DNA of 64,000 bases, from assembly GCF_042434915.1 (NCBI RefSeq), contig NZ_CP170198.1, positions 434,001-498,000 on the forward strand, in the 5' to 3' direction. Source of the DNA: Aquimarina sp042434915 (GTDB lineage Bacteria; Bacteroidota; Bacteroidia; Flavobacteriales; Flavobacteriaceae). The position numbers and the translations under genes were made by a program. The notes under the pieces are model-generated. The model was not told the origin of the DNA. It saw nothing but the letters and a program-made list of their open reading frames with translations, and made no database searches. This document shows positions 62,033-64,000 of the stretch, piece after piece; the first letter of the stretch is position 1; every line of letters starts with the position of its first letter.

Positions 62033-63448
62033 TTATAAATTAGGATTTGGTAATAAAACTTGGTCAATAGCATGTATTACTCCGTTAGTAGCTTGTACAT
62101 CAGCTAAAATTATAGCACTTGCTTCTGCATTACCTTCTCCTTTTACGGTAATAGCAGTAGCGTCAATATCCAAATTACCACCAAGAGAAACTACTGTAGA
62201 CGTCGTAAGATCAGCAGATGTAACATTACTCATTTCGATTACATGTAATAGTAATACATCTGTTAAAGCATCCCCAGTAGGTATCTCAGCTAATTCATCA
62301 AAAGCAGTATTAGTTGGAGCAAATATAGTAAAAGGTGCTTCTGGTGTTCCTGTACCATTTTCTGCTTGTAAAGCACCTACCAAATTAGCTTCAGTTAAAG
62401 CAGTTACAAGGGTAGAAAATCTAGTATCAGCTGCAGCAAATGTGGTTACGTTTGGTAAATTAATTACTGCATCCACTTGATGGATAATACCATTTGTAAC
62501 TACGATATCAGCAGTTTCAACTTGAGCTCCTTTATTAGAAGCACCACCATTAATGATAACACCACTACTAGCATCATAAAACATACTAATATTTTCACCA
62601 TCTGGACCAGCTGTAGAAGCAGTTTGTACGTATCCTGATCCCTCGGCACTTAGATCTGAACTTGTTGTTGCAGAGGTAAGTGCGTGATTAAGTAAAGTTT
62701 GTGTTAATGTTTCTGTGGGAACATCCTCTAGAGTACTGAACTCATTATCACTTAAAAAAGTTGAAAATGAAGCATTATTTGGAGCGAAAACAGTAAAAGG
62801 ACCATCACTTTGTAGAGTTGTAACAAGATCAGCAGCTACCACCGCACTTACGAGCGTTGAAAAATTAGCATTTGCTTTTGCCATAGATACAATATCTGGT
62901 AATCCGATAACTGCATCTACCTTATGAATTATTCCATTGGATGCGCTAATATCTGCAGTGGTTACAGTTGCTCCACCATTATCTTTTCCTCCGTTGAACG
63001 TTACATCACTCGAAGCTTCATAATAGATACTAATATTAGCACCGTTGGGACCCGCTGTAGATGCGGTGGTGGCATACCCCGATACCTCAGCTTTCAAATC
63101 GGCAGCTTCTATTTCTCCTGGGATAACGTGATTTAATAATACTTGTTTTAATGTTTCTACAGGAATGTCATTGACATTTTCATAATTATTAGCTTCTAAA
63201 AAAGCGCTAAATGCGGCATCTGTTGGAGCTAATACTGTAAATGGTCCAGATCCGTTAAGTGTTGTAACCAATTCGGCCTTAGCCAAAGCCGCAACAAGCG
63301 AAGTCAACTCGCTGTCTGCGGTTGCTGTTACAACAAGATTTGTTTCTAACTCAACAAAATCCCCGTCATCATCATCACTGCATGAGGCGATACCTAATAC
63401 CAAAGCCCCAATAATAGCAAATTTTCCAATGTTTGAAATAATTTTCAT
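62033..63448 (-). CDS. Triple-FAS1-domain surface lipoprotein
   Basis: This 471-residue protein has a lipoprotein signal (FAIIGALVLGIASC) followed by an acidic stretch SDDDDGDF, typical of surface-exported Bacteroidota lipoproteins. Three fasciclin (FAS1) domains follow at about 38-180, 185-325 and 330-471. Each has the H1/H2-type segments, for example GPFTVLAPTDAAFSAFLEAN, LLNHVIPGEIEAADLK and TNGVIHAIDQVLLPNPNL. Domains 1 and 2 are close repeats (STAGPNGANIS / STAGPDGENIS), while domain 3 has an insert (GTGTPEAPFT). FAS1 modules mediate adhesion. It is divergent from the last gene in the window. Confidence 0.93.
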   Translation of the reverse strand: MKIISNIGKFAIIGALVLGIASCSDDDDGDFVELETNLVVTATADSELTSLVAALAKAELVTTLNGSGPFTVLAPTDAAFSAFLEANNYENVNDIPVETLKQVLLNHVIPGEIEAADLKAEVSGYATTASTAGPNGANISIYYEASSDVTFNGGKDNGGATVTTADISASNGIIHKVDAVIGLPDIVSMAKANANFSTLVSAVVAADLVTTLQSDGPFTVFAPNNASFSTFLSDNEFSTLEDVPTETLTQTLLNHALTSATTSSDLSAEGSGYVQTASTAGPDGENISMFYDASSGVIINGGASNKGAQVETADIVVTNGIIHQVDAVINLPNVTTFAAADTRFSTLVTALTEANLVGALQAENGTGTPEAPFTIFAPTNTAFDELAEIPTGDALTDVLLLHVIEMSNVTSADLTTSTVVSLGGNLDIDATAITVKGEGNAEASAIILADVQATNGVIHAIDQVLLPNPNL

Positions 63449-63682
63449 GTTTTTAAGTTTTAAATTTGTTGCATCTAAGAAACAATATATTTTTGTTTAA
63501 TTTTTCATAACATAAGTTAAACAATAGTTAATCAAGTATACTTTAACGACTCTTAAAGATTTTTTAATACTAGGTTAAGAAATGTTTAATGTTTTTATTT
63601 GAATTAATTAGTTTGTTTTAAAAGTGTTACTTTACAAATGGCATATTTTTTGAATTATTGATTTGGTTAAATTTTTTGATAT

Positions 63683-64000
63683 ATGAAATTCAATATTTTA
63701 GTTTATTTTTTTTGTATGCTCATAAGCACCAGTTTTGCTCAAACTTATAATGAATTTGATGCTGAAGGTAAACGTCATGGCAAATGGCAAAAAACGTATC
63801 CAAACTCAGAGCAATTACGTTATCAAGGTAATTTCGAACATGGTAAAGAAATTGGAGAATTTAAATTTTATAAACCTAGTAGCGGTGACAAACCAACTGC
63901 AATAAAGAAATTCTCAAAAAAAACTGACTCAGTATATGTAAGTTACTATTCACAAAAAGGAACTTTGATGAGTACAGGTACTTTGCTAAACAAGAAAAGA
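63683..64000 (+). CDS. MORN/YwqK-type secreted protein, 5' part (truncated by window edge)
   Basis: The frame starts at 63683 with a signal peptide (FNILVYFFCMLISTSFAQ) and stays open for 106 codons to the window end, so the C-terminus is unseen. The mature part reads like MORN/YwqK repeats: DAEGKRHGKWQKTYPNSEQL, RYQGNFEHGKEIGEFKFYK and a later G-T-L-M-S-T-G-T. Such repeats occur in exported flavobacterial proteins of unknown function. It is divergent from the FAS1 gene, with 234 bases between them. Confidence 0.75.
   Translation, partial: MKFNILVYFFCMLISTSFAQTYNEFDAEGKRHGKWQKTYPNSEQLRYQGNFEHGKEIGEFKFYKPSSGDKPTAIKKFSKKTDSVYVSYYSQKGTLMSTGTLLNKKR

Noticed and set aside
1..64000. CRISPR array, prophage, rRNA or tRNA genes
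   Set aside because: No regularly spaced repeats, phage structural genes, or stable-RNA signatures were seen on either strand. A full tRNA or covariance scan could not be run.

Overview
The window is chromosomal DNA of a marine-type flavobacterium (Bacteroidota, probably Flavobacteriaceae). It is AT-rich. Several genes are preceded by exact matches to the Bacteroidota -7 promoter box TAnnTTTG. It carries lineage-typical genes: an ECF sigma/FecR pair with a C-terminal DUF4974-like region, BshC, a DUF5606-like gene, a LysM protein fused to a periplasmic-binding-like domain, a DUF922-like gene and a FAS1 lipoprotein. No rRNA, tRNA, CRISPR array, insertion sequence or prophage was recognised. Genus-level placement is not possible by eye.

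Layout. 1-895: 3' part of an amidase gene broken by a one-base frameshift. 1252-2733: ECF sigma factor and FecR-type anti-sigma factor without an adjacent TonB receptor. 3105-5486: rimO and a small secreted protein. 5874-11929 (all minus): accessory genes (pirin, small membrane protein, helical protein, Abi_2/AbiF-type HEPN protein with a candidate small RNA directly upstream, VOC protein, DUF3124-like lipoprotein, royal-jelly-type lipoprotein). 12140-15525: GAF histidine kinase, CDF metal transporter and Crp/Fnr regulator, and a divergent HD phosphohydrolase. 15596-20255: exported M3 and M14 peptidases. 20452-32770: mostly housekeeping and conserved genes (bshC, guaA, lysA, sucC and small conserved proteins). 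32796-36482: two paralogous PAS histidine kinases and a receiver protein around an hsp20 gene. 36701-46820: uvrB, an ABC-2 transporter, a possible kinase-fold protein, a nucleoid-associated protein, ctaA, a tRNA nucleotidyltransferase and tsaC. 46813-55484: surface-glycan block with four glycosyltransferases in the GT2/GT4 style, a GT9 heptosyltransferase-like protein, a methyltransferase, an InaA/Kdo-kinase-like protein and an LTA-synthase-like phosphotransferase. 55623-61946: dapD, ruvX-def-DUF5606, pyrG, yidC. 62033-64000: three-domain FAS1 lipoprotein and the start of a MORN-type secreted protein.

How genes work together. LysA and DapD belong to the diaminopimelate/lysine pathway. The glycan block has the enzyme set expected for LPS core or outer-glycan assembly. 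The strongest accessory system is the Abi_2/AbiF gene at 8721-9671. About 12 nt upstream of its ATG is a compact hairpin with its own perfect -7 box and a T-run, which fits the reported architecture of AbiF RNA-antitoxin systems. A second regulatory hint is a shared AGGACA/TGTCCT palindrome upstream of the Crp/Fnr gene and of the royal-jelly-type lipoprotein gene.
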